DNA of 43,510 bases from Ferruginibacter sp. (GTDB lineage: Bacteria > Bacteroidota > Bacteroidia > Chitinophagales > Chitinophagaceae): positions 1 to 43,510 of the forward strand of contig JANXXM010000071.1 in assembly GCA_025350645.1 (NCBI GenBank). Reading direction: 5' to 3'. Below the pieces are notes generated by a model. The model searched no databases and had not been told where the DNA came from. It saw only the letters and a program-made list of their open reading frames with translations. Shown here piece after piece: positions 25,859 through 34,660 of this stretch; the stretch's first letter is position 1; each line of letters begins with the position of its first letter. Both the position numbers and the translations under genes were made by a program.

Positions 25859-26208
25859 ATGCTTTTTTTAAAAGGAATATTTATGTTTTGATGTAATTAA
25901 AGAAGGGGTATATGATGTTGAGATTTGTTGGAGATAAATTTATTTAAAGAAAGAGATTTGTAAGAATTTACATTGAAAATATTAGAATTTTTTTAGTAAA
26001 GATAAGATTTGAATGCCTCCCAAATCGGCCATTAATCAATTTGGATTTTAAAATCCTAATTCAACAAAAATTGATTTGTAAATAATGTACGTCGATCGCT
26101 TACCATATTAATAATATAGTTTAGAGAGAACTTAACTTTAGTTGATGCACTATGAATTTTACTTAAAAAATTGCCAGCCCTCATTTAAAGTAATTAATAA
26201 AATTGTTC
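25859..26208. other. Intergenic region between convergent genes
   Basis: 350 AT-rich bases with no convincing ORF. The only structure seen is the double palindrome at 26034-26076. Confidence 0.5.
26034..26076. repeat. Double palindrome in a convergent intergenic region
   Basis: AATCAATTT (26034-26042) is exactly complementary to AAATTGATT (26068-26076). Inside it lies a perfect 14-base palindrome, GGATTTTAAAATCC (26043-26056). It could form a cruciform or a bidirectional terminator. Confidence 0.5.
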
Positions 26209-26880
26209 TTATAATTTTAGGTGTTCGTAAATACTATTTTTGGTGGTAAGCAATTCTGTAGAAGCTTTTTCATAACCTAATTCATCTTTATCTTCCGGCG
26301 ACCATTTTTTACGCCCTACATTATAATCTTTCATGTACACATCCCAATTATCATAATTCTTTTTTGCAATAGGAACTATTTTTTTTATGAATTCATTTCC
26401 TTCTGGTTTTGTAATTATGCCTGCACATGTTGCAAGATTTATAAGGTTTGCATAACGGGCAAGATCCCACGCCCTGCTGTGTTTATCGTCAATTAGTTCT
26501 GCAAGGCGCTTGTCTAAACTTGTTTTGTCGCTAATTTCCCACATCGTTTTTAACATGCTTATAGTTCCGGCTTTTGGGGTTTCATCAAAAGGATAACTAA
26601 ACGTATGCAAATAAGATTTTTGCATTTCATCCAGGTATATCGGCGTACCCTTATCGGCTGTTATTTCGCTATTAACCTGCTGCATGGTATTGGCTACACC
26701 ACCAAAACCACCGGCGGGATACATGCCGCCGAGCATAAAACCGAAAGTAACTTCATCTGTAATTTCATTAGCTGTTTGTTTGAAAGCCGTTTTATCGTCC
26801 TTTGCAGCAGCATCATTCTTTTTTGAATTACAAGACATCATAACCAATGAAAAAGAAAAGGCGATAACAAGTGTTTTCAT
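26209..26880 (-). CDS. DUF1266-domain lipoprotein
   Basis: The 223-residue protein has a lipoprotein signal ending MMSC (Cys17), an Asn/Lys/Asp-rich linker and then an alpha-helical body. The segment RAWDLARYANLINLATCAGIITKPEG (about 134-160) followed by NWDVYMKDYNVGRKKW (about 175-190) matches the pattern of DUF1266: an AWDLxR helix, an acidic turn, and a W...Y...GR..W helix. The function of DUF1266 is not known. Here it is exported, whereas many family members are cytoplasmic. It is a lone gene convergent with the subtilase. The family call is from motif spacing only. Confidence 0.7.
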   Translation of the reverse strand: MKTLVIAFSFSLVMMSCNSKKNDAAAKDDKTAFKQTANEITDEVTFGFMLGGMYPAGGFGGVANTMQQVNSEITADKGTPIYLDEMQKSYLHTFSYPFDETPKAGTISMLKTMWEISDKTSLDKRLAELIDDKHSRAWDLARYANLINLATCAGIITKPEGNEFIKKIVPIAKKNYDNWDVYMKDYNVGRKKWSPEDKDELGYEKASTELLTTKNSIYEHLKL

Positions 26881-27106
26881 TAATTGTATAATTTAGTTTT
26901 GGCATACTTGGCAAAAGTCATGCTAGAATTTATTTTGTATTTATACAGGCAGGTATTGTTTTTGATTTGTATTGCATTATTATTTATAACCTCCACCATA
27001 AAACAATGCACAGGGGTACCCCAAAATTGGCAAAGAAAAATAAAAAATATAATTAGTGGCAGTAAAATAATTAGATAAGCAGTTGAAGAAAAGATAACAC
27101 ATTAAA
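26881..27106. other. Intergenic region upstream of the AAA+ gene
   Basis: Apart from a 52-codon ORF at 26920-27078 (MLEFILYLYRQ..., one hydrophobic segment, then CTGVPQNWQRKIKNII) that I cannot support as a gene, nothing was recognised. The upstream inverted repeats of the AAA+ gene begin at 27107. Confidence 0.4.
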
Positions 27107-27210
27107 TACTATACTTGGAGAAATGTGTTATTTTTATATCGATTTCTCCAAATATAATTTTACTATACTTGGAGAAATGTACTATTTTTGAGCACATTTC
27201 TCCAAGTATA
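27107..27210 (+). repeat. Two tandem 47-base inverted repeats upstream of the AAA+/nuclease gene
   Basis: Copy 1: TATACTTGGAGAAATGT at 27110-27126, with ATTTCTCCAAATATA at 27142-27156. Copy 2: the identical left arm at 27164-27180, with ACATTTCTCCAAGTATA at 27194-27210. Copy 2 is a perfect 17-base-pair inverted repeat with a 13-base spacer; copy 1 has one mismatch over 15. Each copy spans 47 bases, and the copies lie 54 bases apart. The second ends 10 bases before the GTG start. They could be operator sites, RNA hairpins or recognition sites for the encoded protein. Confidence 0.85.
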
Positions 27211-27220
27211 AAATATAAAA

Positions 27221-28669
27221 GTGGAAACGAAAACTAAACTTATAGGCCGGGAACACGAAACAGAAAAACTGAATAGCATGTTATCGTCGGGCACTGCAGA
27301 GTTTCTGGCAGTATACGGCAGAAGAAGAGTAGGTAAAACATTTTTAATAAGGCAACACTTAAAAAATAATATTGTATTTGATTTTACAGGCACAAGGGAT
27401 GGCTCAAAAGAAGAACAACTTAAAAATTTTTTTGACGAATACCTAAAAAAAACGAACACTAAAAAACGAATAGCAACACCATCAACCTGGCAGGACGCAT
27501 TTAATTATTTGGTACAATATTTAAAAGCCCTGCCTAAGCGAAAATTGAAACATGTGGTATTTATAGATGAAATGCCATGGCTGGATGGATCCAAATCTAA
27601 TTTCATTTCGGCGTTAGAATATTTTTGGAATCAGCATGTTTCTGCTATGGATAATATTTTATTGATAGCATGTGGCTCAGCCTCCTCGTGGATAAAAAAG
27701 AAATTAATTAATGCAAGAGGTGGTTTATATAACAGGATAACGCAGCGAATGAAATTATTGCCATTTAATTTACAGGAAACAGCATTGTTTATAAATACAC
27801 TAGGCGTAAAACTAACACAGTTTCAAATAATAGAAATTTATATGGCAATGGGTGGTATTCCATTTTACCTGAAAGAAATAACAAAAGGTAAAAGTGCCAC
27901 ACAATTGATAGATGCTATTTGTTTTTCGCCAAAGGGTTTATTAAACGAAGAGTACTCGCAACTATATCATTCGCTTTTTAAAAATGCAGACCAGCATATT
28001 AAAATTATAGAAGCATTGGCAATAAAGCCGCAGGGAATGCCAAGAGCAGATATAGCCCGTAAAACAAAATTGAGTGAGGCCTCTTTATCCAGAAGTTTAG
28101 AAGAGCTGGTAGAGTGCGATTTTATTTCTTTTTACGAACCGCTTATTAATAAAAAGAAAACCGCTATTTATAAATTGACCGATTTATATTCTCTTTTTTA
28201 TTTAAAATTTATAAAAACAAATAAGGGTGGCGGCAAGGGAACCTGGCAGCAGTTATCTAACAAAAGCACATTTACAGCATGGAGCGGATATGCTTTTGAA
28301 AATATTTGCATGATGCACATTAGCCAGATAAAAAAAGCTTTAGGAATAGCTGGCGTTTACAGTACTACAAGTTCGTGGCTATTTAAAGGAAATGAAACGC
28401 TGCCCGGCTGCCAGATAGATATGATTATTGACAGAGCCGATCAAACCATTAACCTTTGCGAAGCAAAATTTACAAAAGAAAATTTTGCTATTACAAAAAA
28501 TTATGCGGCTCAATTGCGATTAAAAAAAACCATTTTTAAACAGGCTACACAAATAAAAAAAGTAACGTTTAATACTTTGCTAACCACTTACCCTGCTTTA
28601 AGAAACGAATATTATTTAGAAGAAATAGACAATGAAATAACAATGGATAAATTATTTGAACCAAATTAA
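27221..28669 (+). CDS. AAA+ ATPase (ATPase_2/DUF234-type) with C-terminal PD-(D/E)XK-like domain
   Basis: The start is GTG 27221, 10 bases after the second inverted repeat; no ATG is available nearby. In the 482-residue protein, residues 1-220 are a P-loop ATPase of the ATPase_2 group: GRE box (9-11), Walker A GRRRVGKT (33-40), Walker B VVFIDEMPW (112-120) and sensor CGSASSW (151-157). Residues about 260-325 look like a winged helix (GMPRADIARKTKLSEASLSRSLEELV). The C-terminal part has Glu360, QIDMIID with Asp400, and CEAKF with Glu414 and Lys416, a PD-(D/E)XK nuclease arrangement. Such proteins are widespread in Bacteroidota and archaea, and their function is unknown. A terminator follows directly, so it is monocistronic. 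A mobile or defence role is inference. Confidence 0.88.
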   Translation: METKTKLIGREHETEKLNSMLSSGTAEFLAVYGRRRVGKTFLIRQHLKNNIVFDFTGTRDGSKEEQLKNFFDEYLKKTNTKKRIATPSTWQDAFNYLVQYLKALPKRKLKHVVFIDEMPWLDGSKSNFISALEYFWNQHVSAMDNILLIACGSASSWIKKKLINARGGLYNRITQRMKLLPFNLQETALFINTLGVKLTQFQIIEIYMAMGGIPFYLKEITKGKSATQLIDAICFSPKGLLNEEYSQLYHSLFKNADQHIKIIEALAIKPQGMPRADIARKTKLSEASLSRSLEELVECDFISFYEPLINKKKTAIYKLTDLYSLFYLKFIKTNKGGGKGTWQQLSNKSTFTAWSGYAFENICMMHISQIKKALGIAGVYSTTSSWLFKGNETLPGCQIDMIIDRADQTINLCEAKFTKENFAITKNYAAQLRLKKTIFKQATQIKKVTFNTLLTTYPALRNEYYLEEIDNEITMDKLFEPN

Positions 28670-28675
28670 TTAAAC

Positions 28676-28705
28676 GTGTAATTAAAAAATTAATACACTT
28701 TTTTT
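28676..28705 (+). terminator. Terminator of the AAA+/nuclease gene
   Basis: GTGTAATTAA (28676-28685) pairs with TTAATACAC (28690-28698) with one bulged base and a 4-base loop, followed by seven T. It begins 7 bases after the stop codon. Confidence 0.75.
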
Positions 28706-28796
28706 ATTGAAGATTTAAGCTATTGTACAATTTCGCAATCTGCATATCGCTAAAAGTTAAAGAAGAGTACCATAATGAAAAGCTGCCGGATGAACA

Positions 28797-28857
28797 GTAG
28801 TAGCTGCCGCAAATAAAAAGGTTTAAATTATTATAGTGATTGATGCGGCACTACTAC
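28797..28857. repeat. GC-richer inverted repeat, 14-15 base arms
   Basis: GTAGTAGCTGCCGCA (28797-28811) matches the reverse complement of TGCGGCACTACTAC (28844-28857) except for one extra C. The 32-base interior is AT-rich. It stands out in composition from its surroundings. Confidence 0.55.
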
Positions 28858-29037
28858 AAATAGCCGGACCAACTGCTGAGAAAGCAATAATGCTGACAGC
28901 TCCAATGCTTTTTAAAATAATGCATTCCTGAAATCATCTTCAAATTTCATATTTTAATAAATTCTCTGTGCCCAGGTACAAAAACGATTGAGGAGTTACA
29001 GAAAGAAACTTACTTTCACACCGTAAAAAAATAAATT

Positions 29038-31239
29038 ATGAAAAAATATTTCTTCTTCTTATTATTTCCTTTACAATTAACAGCACAACACTTTTCTGCA
29101 TCAGAAATTGCCCGCTGGCAAAAGCAATCGCAAAACGTTACCATTATTCGTGATAACTATGGCGTACCACATATTTATGGTAAAACGGATGCCGATGCAG
29201 TTTTTGGTTTATTGTATGCACAATGCGAAGATGATTTTAAAAGAGTGGAGCTTAATTATATTGAAAAGCTTGGTCGTATGGCAGAAATAAAAGGCGAAGC
29301 ATTTTTACAAAATGATTTGTATATCAAACTCATTATTGACTCTGCAGATGCTGTGGCCGATTACAAAAAATCTCCGGATTGGTTAAAAAAATTATTGAAT
29401 GCTTATGCAGATGGCATAAATTTTTATTTGTATAAAAATCCAATAACGAAACCAATATTACTTTCTCGCTTTAAGCCATGGTATCCGCTACTTTGGACGG
29501 ATGGTAGCATTGGTGCCATAAGTACTGGCAGTATTACAGAAGCCGATGTAAATAATTTTTATTTAGATGGCAAGACTCCGATTGTTGCAAAAGCAAACCT
29601 GTTTGAAGAAAATACCACTGGTTCTAATGGCTTTGCCATTGCGCCTTCCAAAACGGCATCTGGCCATGCAATCTTATACATTAACCCGCACGTAACATTT
29701 TATTTTAGGCCAGAAGTGCATGTAACAAGCAATGAAGGTTTAAATGTATATGGTGCAGTTACCTGGGGGCAATTTTTCGTGTACCAGGGTTTTAATGAGC
29801 ATTGCGGCTGGATGCATACCAGCAGTGCAGTTGATGTATCTGATATGTACATTGAAAAAATGATGAAAAAAAATGGTAAGTTATTTTATGAATACGATAA
29901 AAAATTATTGCCGGTAACGGAAAAGTTAATGGCACTGCGATACAAAAAAGGAAAGACTATACAAACAAAAATTGTTACTACTTATTACACACATCATGGG
30001 CCAATTATGGGCAGCAAAAACAATGAATGGATAAGTGTGCATGGGTATAACCGATCATTAAATAGCTTGATGCAAAGTTTTTTGCGTACCAAAACAAAAG
30101 ATTTGGAAGATTACAAAAAAAATATGGATATGCATGGCAACACTTCTAACAATACGGTATTTGCAGACGATAAAGGCAATATTGCCTACTGGCATGGCGA
30201 TTATATACCCCGCAGAGATAAAAAAATAGACTGGAGTAAACCAGTGGATGGATCAATAACAGCAACAGAATGGACAGGATTGCATGCACTGGATGATATT
30301 GTGCATGTGTATAACCCGGCCAGCGGATATATACAAAATTGCAACTCCACACCCTTCACTGTTTCAGGAGCGAGCAGTCCGAAAAAATTTACAGAATCCG
30401 GTATAGAAAATTACCCAAATTACATGGCGCCAGATGAAGAAAATTTTCGTGGTATTAATGCAGCAAAATTATTAAATACTCAAAATAATTTTACCATTGA
30501 TAAAACAATTGCTACCGGTTACGATACTTATTTGAGTGCATTCGAAATATTAATTCCTGCACTTATAAAAAATTATGAAAAAAATATTTTACCTGGCGAT
30601 AGTTTATTTATAGCATTAAAAGAGCCAATAGAAATTTTAAAAAACTGGGATTATCGTGTAGCAGAAAATTCAATAGCTACTACACTTGCAATAGAATGGG
30701 CACAAAAATTAAATGCAGCTATTCGTACAATTTATAGTAACGAAAAGCAACCTGATTTAGTAGCAGCTACTAAAAAATTTTCAGCCATAGCCACTACAAA
30801 AGAAATGCTGTTGCCATTATTAGAAGTTGTGACCGAATTAAAAAATAAATGGGGCAAGTGGCAGGTGGCATGGGGCGAAATTAATCGTTACCAAAGAATT
30901 TCATCAAATGTTAACCAGCAGTATAATGATAATGAACCCAGCTATCCGGTTGCTTTTGCATCTGCGGTTTGGGGTATGCTGCCTTCTTACAATAGTAGCT
31001 ATTATGAAGGCACAAAAAAACGATATGGCGTAGCTGGCAATAGTTTTGTATGTGCAGTAGAATTTGGAGAAAAAATAAAAGCCAAATCATTATTAGCGGG
31101 TGGCAATAGTGGCAATGCTTCATCTCCACACTTTACTGACCAGTTAGAAATGTATACAAAGGGGAAATTTAAAGAAGTATTATTTTATAAAGAAGATGTG
31201 TTGAAAAATATGGAGCGAAAATATCATCCGGGAGAATAA
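29038..31239 (+). CDS. Penicillin acylase family amidase (Ntn-hydrolase), exported
   Basis: The 733-residue precursor has a Sec signal ending LTAQ (residue 17), then the alpha chain with VTIIRDNYGVPHIYGKTDADAVFGLLYAQCEDD and the beta chain beginning at the autocleavage point Gly195-Ser196 in TTGSNGFAIAPSKT. Ser196 is the N-terminal nucleophile. Relatives include penicillin G acylase, acyl-homoserine-lactone acylases and aculeacin acylase. Family members hydrolyse amides of acyl chains in the periplasm. Substrate specificity cannot be read here; quorum-quenching or lactam-side-chain cleavage are both possible. It is a single gene after the AAA+ locus. Confidence 0.9.
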   Translation: MKKYFFFLLFPLQLTAQHFSASEIARWQKQSQNVTIIRDNYGVPHIYGKTDADAVFGLLYAQCEDDFKRVELNYIEKLGRMAEIKGEAFLQNDLYIKLIIDSADAVADYKKSPDWLKKLLNAYADGINFYLYKNPITKPILLSRFKPWYPLLWTDGSIGAISTGSITEADVNNFYLDGKTPIVAKANLFEENTTGSNGFAIAPSKTASGHAILYINPHVTFYFRPEVHVTSNEGLNVYGAVTWGQFFVYQGFNEHCGWMHTSSAVDVSDMYIEKMMKKNGKLFYEYDKKLLPVTEKLMALRYKKGKTIQTKIVTTYYTHHGPIMGSKNNEWISVHGYNRSLNSLMQSFLRTKTKDLEDYKKNMDMHGNTSNNTVFADDKGNIAYWHGDYIPRRDKKIDWSKPVDGSITATEWTGLHALDDIVHVYNPASGYIQNCNSTPFTVSGASSPKKFTESGIENYPNYMAPDEENFRGINAAKLLNTQNNFTIDKTIATGYDTYLSAFEILIPALIKNYEKNILPGDSLFIALKEPIEILKNWDYRVAENSIATTLAIEWAQKLNAAIRTIYSNEKQPDLVAATKKFSAIATTKEMLLPLLEVVTELKNKWGKWQVAWGEINRYQRISSNVNQQYNDNEPSYPVAFASAVWGMLPSYNSSYYEGTKKRYGVAGNSFVCAVEFGEKIKAKSLLAGGNSGNASSPHFTDQLEMYTKGKFKEVLFYKEDVLKNMERKYHPGE

Positions 31240-31383
31240 AAATTTAGTCGTAGCAAAACTACCTTCCTTTATATTTTTATTACATCATCTATTTCATTAG
31301 CTAAAATTCAATTTGAACAAAATGAAAAAGCTGAATAGTCAAATTATATCTATTACAGAATGGAAATAAAAAAGAAGCCAAAC

Positions 31384-31431
31384 GAATAAAGTAGAAAACT
31401 GCTTCTAATACTTCCATCTTCTACTTTGTTC
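31384..31431. terminator. Inverted repeat between convergent genes
   Basis: GAATAAAGTAGAA (31384-31396) and TTCTACTTTGTTC (31419-31431) are complementary at 12 of 13 positions with a 22-base loop. It lies between the stops at 31239 and 31495 and may terminate transcription from both sides, though it has no long T-run. Confidence 0.4.
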
Positions 31432-31494
31432 TAAAAATATTGGTTTGCCATCTAAATCATTGTCCTTTCAATAAAAGGTTGAAAAAGAAAAATC

Positions 31495-32658
31495 CTACTT
31501 TTTCATTACCGCCACGTACATGGTATCCGCAGCCATATCGTACCCTTCTATATATTCACTATGCAGCAATGTTAGAGTATTTTTTTTTAGTAGTTGTGCT
31601 GTTATGTCCTCATTTTCCTGCGCAAATACAGAGCAGGTTATGTAGAAAAAAAGTGCACCATCTTTTAAATATTGCAATGCAGATGATGCTATTTTTTCCT
31701 GTTGTTGTGCATAGATTTTTATTTGATTTTCAGTAAAAAAAACCACCTGTTCCGGTGTACGTGCCCATGTACCACTGCCTGTGCAGGGTGCATCACAGAT
31801 AATAAGATCAAACTTATCTGCAAATAATGCTGTAGCATTCTGCGATAAATCTGCTACAAAAGATTTGTATTTTTTTATGCCTGCATCTGCAAACCTGTTT
31901 TTTAGATTATGTAATATATTTTCTCTTATATCTGTAACTGTAAACTGAACATTGCCCTGTAGTATATCGTACAATAAAATAGATTTACCCCCGCTTGCTG
32001 CACAGCAATCCCAGGCATTTACGTGAGCAGGTAAATAAATATCATCCTGTAAAAGAAAATTAAAAACCTGCTGGCTACTTCGATCTTGTACTACGGCTTC
32101 TTTATTTATTGTAAGCAGTTCTTCAATTTTTATTGCTGGCTGCAGGGCTATGCAATTATTGGTTATTTCGGTGAATGCAATATTTGCAGCAGTAAGTTTT
32201 TCCTGCACTTTTAATGCCTTGCCCGGCCGCAAGCGCAGGTAAAATAGGGGCTGATGCAAAAAAGATTTTATAAAACGGCCTTTATCTATCTGCTCACTTA
32301 GGCCGGAAGAAAACGGAAATAATTCATCTTCATTTATTCTCAGGAAACTACATTTTTGTGCATAGCCCAGTTTAATTTTTTCATGGTAAGCCGGTTGTAA
32401 GGCAGCAAGCAATTCATTGCCTTCTGTGTTACAAAGAAATACCGCAGCCAGTATTCTTTCTTCTATACTGCATGCTGGCAGTGCTTTTCCCAACCTGTAA
32501 AAATTATAACAAAGAGATGAAATAGCTTTTCTGTCTTTTGAACCGTACTTTTTATCTGCCGCAAAAAACTTTTTTAAATGATGAGCCAGCGGTTCACCAG
32601 CTTTACAGGTATCTATAATTTTTATAGCAGATGCAATGTGGGAATGGTGGCGGCTCAT
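31495..32658 (-). CDS. RsmB/NOP-type RNA (cytosine-5) methyltransferase
   Basis: The 387-residue protein transfers a methyl group from S-adenosylmethionine to C5 of cytosine in rRNA or tRNA. The cofactor motif is AWDCCAASGGKSILL, the next FDLIICDAPCTGSGTWARTPEQV, which contains the catalytic/release Cys of the PC motif, and YITCSVFAQENE, which contains the second Cys (TC). Both catalytic cysteines are present. An N-terminal NusB-like helical region (about 1-100) precedes the catalytic domain. Whether the target is 16S rRNA (RsmB) or tRNA cannot be told from sequence. It lies downstream of odhB on the same strand, with a 165-base gap, so it is probably transcribed separately. Confidence 0.9.
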   Translation of the reverse strand: MSRHHSHIASAIKIIDTCKAGEPLAHHLKKFFAADKKYGSKDRKAISSLCYNFYRLGKALPACSIEERILAAVFLCNTEGNELLAALQPAYHEKIKLGYAQKCSFLRINEDELFPFSSGLSEQIDKGRFIKSFLHQPLFYLRLRPGKALKVQEKLTAANIAFTEITNNCIALQPAIKIEELLTINKEAVVQDRSSQQVFNFLLQDDIYLPAHVNAWDCCAASGGKSILLYDILQGNVQFTVTDIRENILHNLKNRFADAGIKKYKSFVADLSQNATALFADKFDLIICDAPCTGSGTWARTPEQVVFFTENQIKIYAQQQEKIASSALQYLKDGALFFYITCSVFAQENEDITAQLLKKNTLTLLHSEYIEGYDMAADTMYVAVMKK

Positions 32659-32823
32659 GGGGTAAAGTTAGGGCTGTTGCATAAACTACTTCACCCGTTT
32701 TATGTTGATTTTATTTTTTAAAATCTTATGCAAACGAATTTTAAAATAATATTCATACAATATTTATTACATAAAATACAGCCAGGCGAAAAACGAAAAG
32801 ACCTACATTAAATATTAAAAAAA

Positions 32824-34077
32824 TTATCCGTTAATTTCCAGCAATGCTTCCAACGGGTCTTTACCAAACAGCAGTAAAGAAGGGTTTTCCAGCAACTGTT
32901 TTACCGTTACCAAAAACCCTACTGATTCTCTTCCATCAATAATTCTGTGGTCGTAACTTAGTGCCAGGTACATCATAGGTTTTATAACTACCTGCCCGTT
33001 TAGAGCCATTGGGCGCTCCAAAATATTGTGCATGCCCAGTATAGCACTTTGAGGTATATTTATAATGGGCGTACTCATCATACTTCCAAAAATACCACCA
33101 TTGGTAATGGTAAAAGTACCGCCCGTCATTTCCTCCATTGTAAGTTTATTATTTTTTGCTTTTGTGGCAAGGTCTATTACTGCAGCCTCCACGCCCGCCA
33201 TGCTCAGGCTTTCTGCATTACGTATTACAGGCACCACCAGTCCTTTCGGTGCACTTACGGCTATAGATATATCACAATAATCGTGGTACAAAATATTTTC
33301 GCCGTCTAAATATGCATTTACTGTAGGAAATTTTTGCAGGGCATAGCAGCATGCCTTCGTAAAAAAACTCATAAACCCCAGCCCTACACCATGCTGCTCT
33401 TTAAATTTATCCTTATATTTTTTTCTAAGTTCCATTATAGCAGTCATATCTACTTCATTAAAAGTAGTAAGCATGGCTGTTGTATTTTTTGCTTCTACCA
33501 GCCTGCGGCTAATAGTTTTACGCAGGTTGCTCATTTTTTCTGGCCGTTCATTGCGGCTGTTGATGGCTGCACCTATTGCCCTGCCCGGGTTTGCCAGAGC
33601 TGCAAGTACATCCTGTTTAAATATTTTGCCGTTTTCACCTGTAGCAGTTATTGTTTTACTGTCTATTTTTTTATCGGCAATAATAGCTGCGGCTACGGGT
33701 GTGGCTTTTATATTTTCTGCATTGGCTGCAGGCGAGGTAGTTATTGCAGTGGCTGCAGCTGCAGGTTTTGCTACTTCGAGCTTTTCATCGGCATTTTTTA
33801 CATCAGTAGGTTCAGTAGCAGTAGCAGCTTCGGGCTTTACCGCATCTGTATCAATACTGCATACCAAATCTCCAATAGAGAGATTATCGCCTTCTTTTGC
33901 AACTTGCTTTACAATACCTGCCTGCTCTGCATTTATTTCAAAAGTGGCTTTTTCACTTTCCAGTTCTGCTATTACTTCATCTCTGTTTGCCCACTCGCCA
34001 TCATTTTTAAGCCATTTTATCAATGTTACTTCACTAATACTTTCCCCTACAACAGGTACTTTAATATCGATAGCCAT
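32824..34077 (-). CDS. odhB: Dihydrolipoyllysine-residue succinyltransferase (2-oxoglutarate dehydrogenase E2)
   Basis: ATG 34077 ([17 protein letters not shown]) is the natural start, and the upstream extension to 34101 is less likely; this gives 417 residues. The lipoyl domain (1-75) carries Lys43 in ESEKATFEI. An Ala/Thr-rich linker follows, then an E3-binding segment (near 150-175) and the catalytic domain with SYDHRIIDG (His377, Asp381). This is the canonical architecture for the succinyl-transferring E2 core of the TCA cycle. No odhA (E1) or lpd (E3) gene lies in the window. A short GATTTTA/TAAAATC hairpin at 32707-32725 downstream may be its terminator. Confidence 0.93.
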   Translation of the reverse strand: MAIDIKVPVVGESISEVTLIKWLKNDGEWANRDEVIAELESEKATFEINAEQAGIVKQVAKEGDNLSIGDLVCSIDTDAVKPEAATATEPTDVKNADEKLEVAKPAAAATAITTSPAANAENIKATPVAAAIIADKKIDSKTITATGENGKIFKQDVLAALANPGRAIGAAINSRNERPEKMSNLRKTISRRLVEAKNTTAMLTTFNEVDMTAIMELRKKYKDKFKEQHGVGLGFMSFFTKACCYALQKFPTVNAYLDGENILYHDYCDISIAVSAPKGLVVPVIRNAESLSMAGVEAAVIDLATKAKNNKLTMEEMTGGTFTITNGGIFGSMMSTPIINIPQSAILGMHNILERPMALNGQVVIKPMMYLALSYDHRIIDGRESVGFLVTVKQLLENPSLLLFGKDPLEALLEING

Positions 34078-34272
34078 TAAAATTATTTTTAATTTGGGCA
34101 AATTTCGGTAAAAAATCTATTGATACCTATTGAATTTTCTTATTAAAAAATGGTTTGCAAAATTTACCTGATCAGGAATTTTAGCATAATGTTTTAAAAT
34201 AAGCAAATTAAAAAATTTTCACGTTACTTTTTGGATTATAATTGCAGTATTGAAGGATATAATAATAAAGAG

Positions 34273-34653
34273 ATGAGTAAAAAAATTTTATACACGCTGG
34301 AATATCCAGTACGCTGCTCTCCTGCTATTTTGTACGATTTTTTAAGTACTGGGTCTGGCTTGCAAGAGTGGTTTGCAGAACAGGTAGATGACCGGGATGG
34401 CTTTTATTCTTTTAGCTGGAATGGAACAGAAGAAAAAGCAGAATTATTAGACAAAGAAGAAAATCATTTTATACGCTTTAGATGGACACACGGTGCAAAA
34501 GATGAATACTTCGAATTTAGAATAGAAAAATCGGAGGTTACCAACCAGACAATTCTTATCATTTCTGACTTTGCAGAAAAAAAAGAAATAAAAGACCAAA
34601 CCCAGTTATGGGAGTACCAGGTAAAGGAACTTTTTCACAGAGTAGGCAGTTAG
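34273..34653 (+). CDS. START-like (SRPBCC) domain protein
   Basis: ATG 34273 (MSKKILYTLEYPV) is preferred over the TTG at 34231 and gives 126 residues. SRPBCC features are the N-terminal strand, helix SPAILYDFLSTGSGLQEWFAEQV, the strands FYSFSWNGTEEKAELL and FIRFRWTH, and a C-terminal helix (TQLWEYQVKELFHRVG). This matches a START/AHSA1-like family conserved in Bacteroidota and often found near an LptF/LptG permease gene, as here (35307). It probably binds a hydrophobic ligand in the cytoplasm; the ligand is unknown. Confidence 0.8.
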   Translation: MSKKILYTLEYPVRCSPAILYDFLSTGSGLQEWFAEQVDDRDGFYSFSWNGTEEKAELLDKEENHFIRFRWTHGAKDEYFEFRIEKSEVTNQTILIISDFAEKKEIKDQTQLWEYQVKELFHRVGS

Positions 34654-34660
34654 TCCCATA

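Larger units (their letters stand above)
28670..29037. other. Intergenic region after the AAA+/nuclease gene
   Basis: Besides the terminator (28676-28705) and the inverted repeat at 28797-28857, no ORF or promoter could be recognised in these 368 bases. A TTACTTTCA near 29008 is only a partial -7 match for the acylase gene. Confidence 0.4.

Noticed and set aside
26034-26076. Phage or integrative element attachment site
   Set aside because: No integrase gene, no tRNA and no second copy of the core in the window.
26920-27078. 52-codon ORF before the AAA+ repeats
   Set aside because: One hydrophobic segment but no recognisable family, no operon context and no start signal; kept only as a note in the gap entry.
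27107-27210. CRISPR array
   Set aside because: Only two copies, each an inverted repeat, no regular spacers and no cas genes.
33334-34080. Long 248-codon frame on the plus strand opposite odhB
   Set aside because: It is antisense to a clear E2 gene and is Cys/Phe/Tyr-rich, as expected of a shadow frame; no family features.
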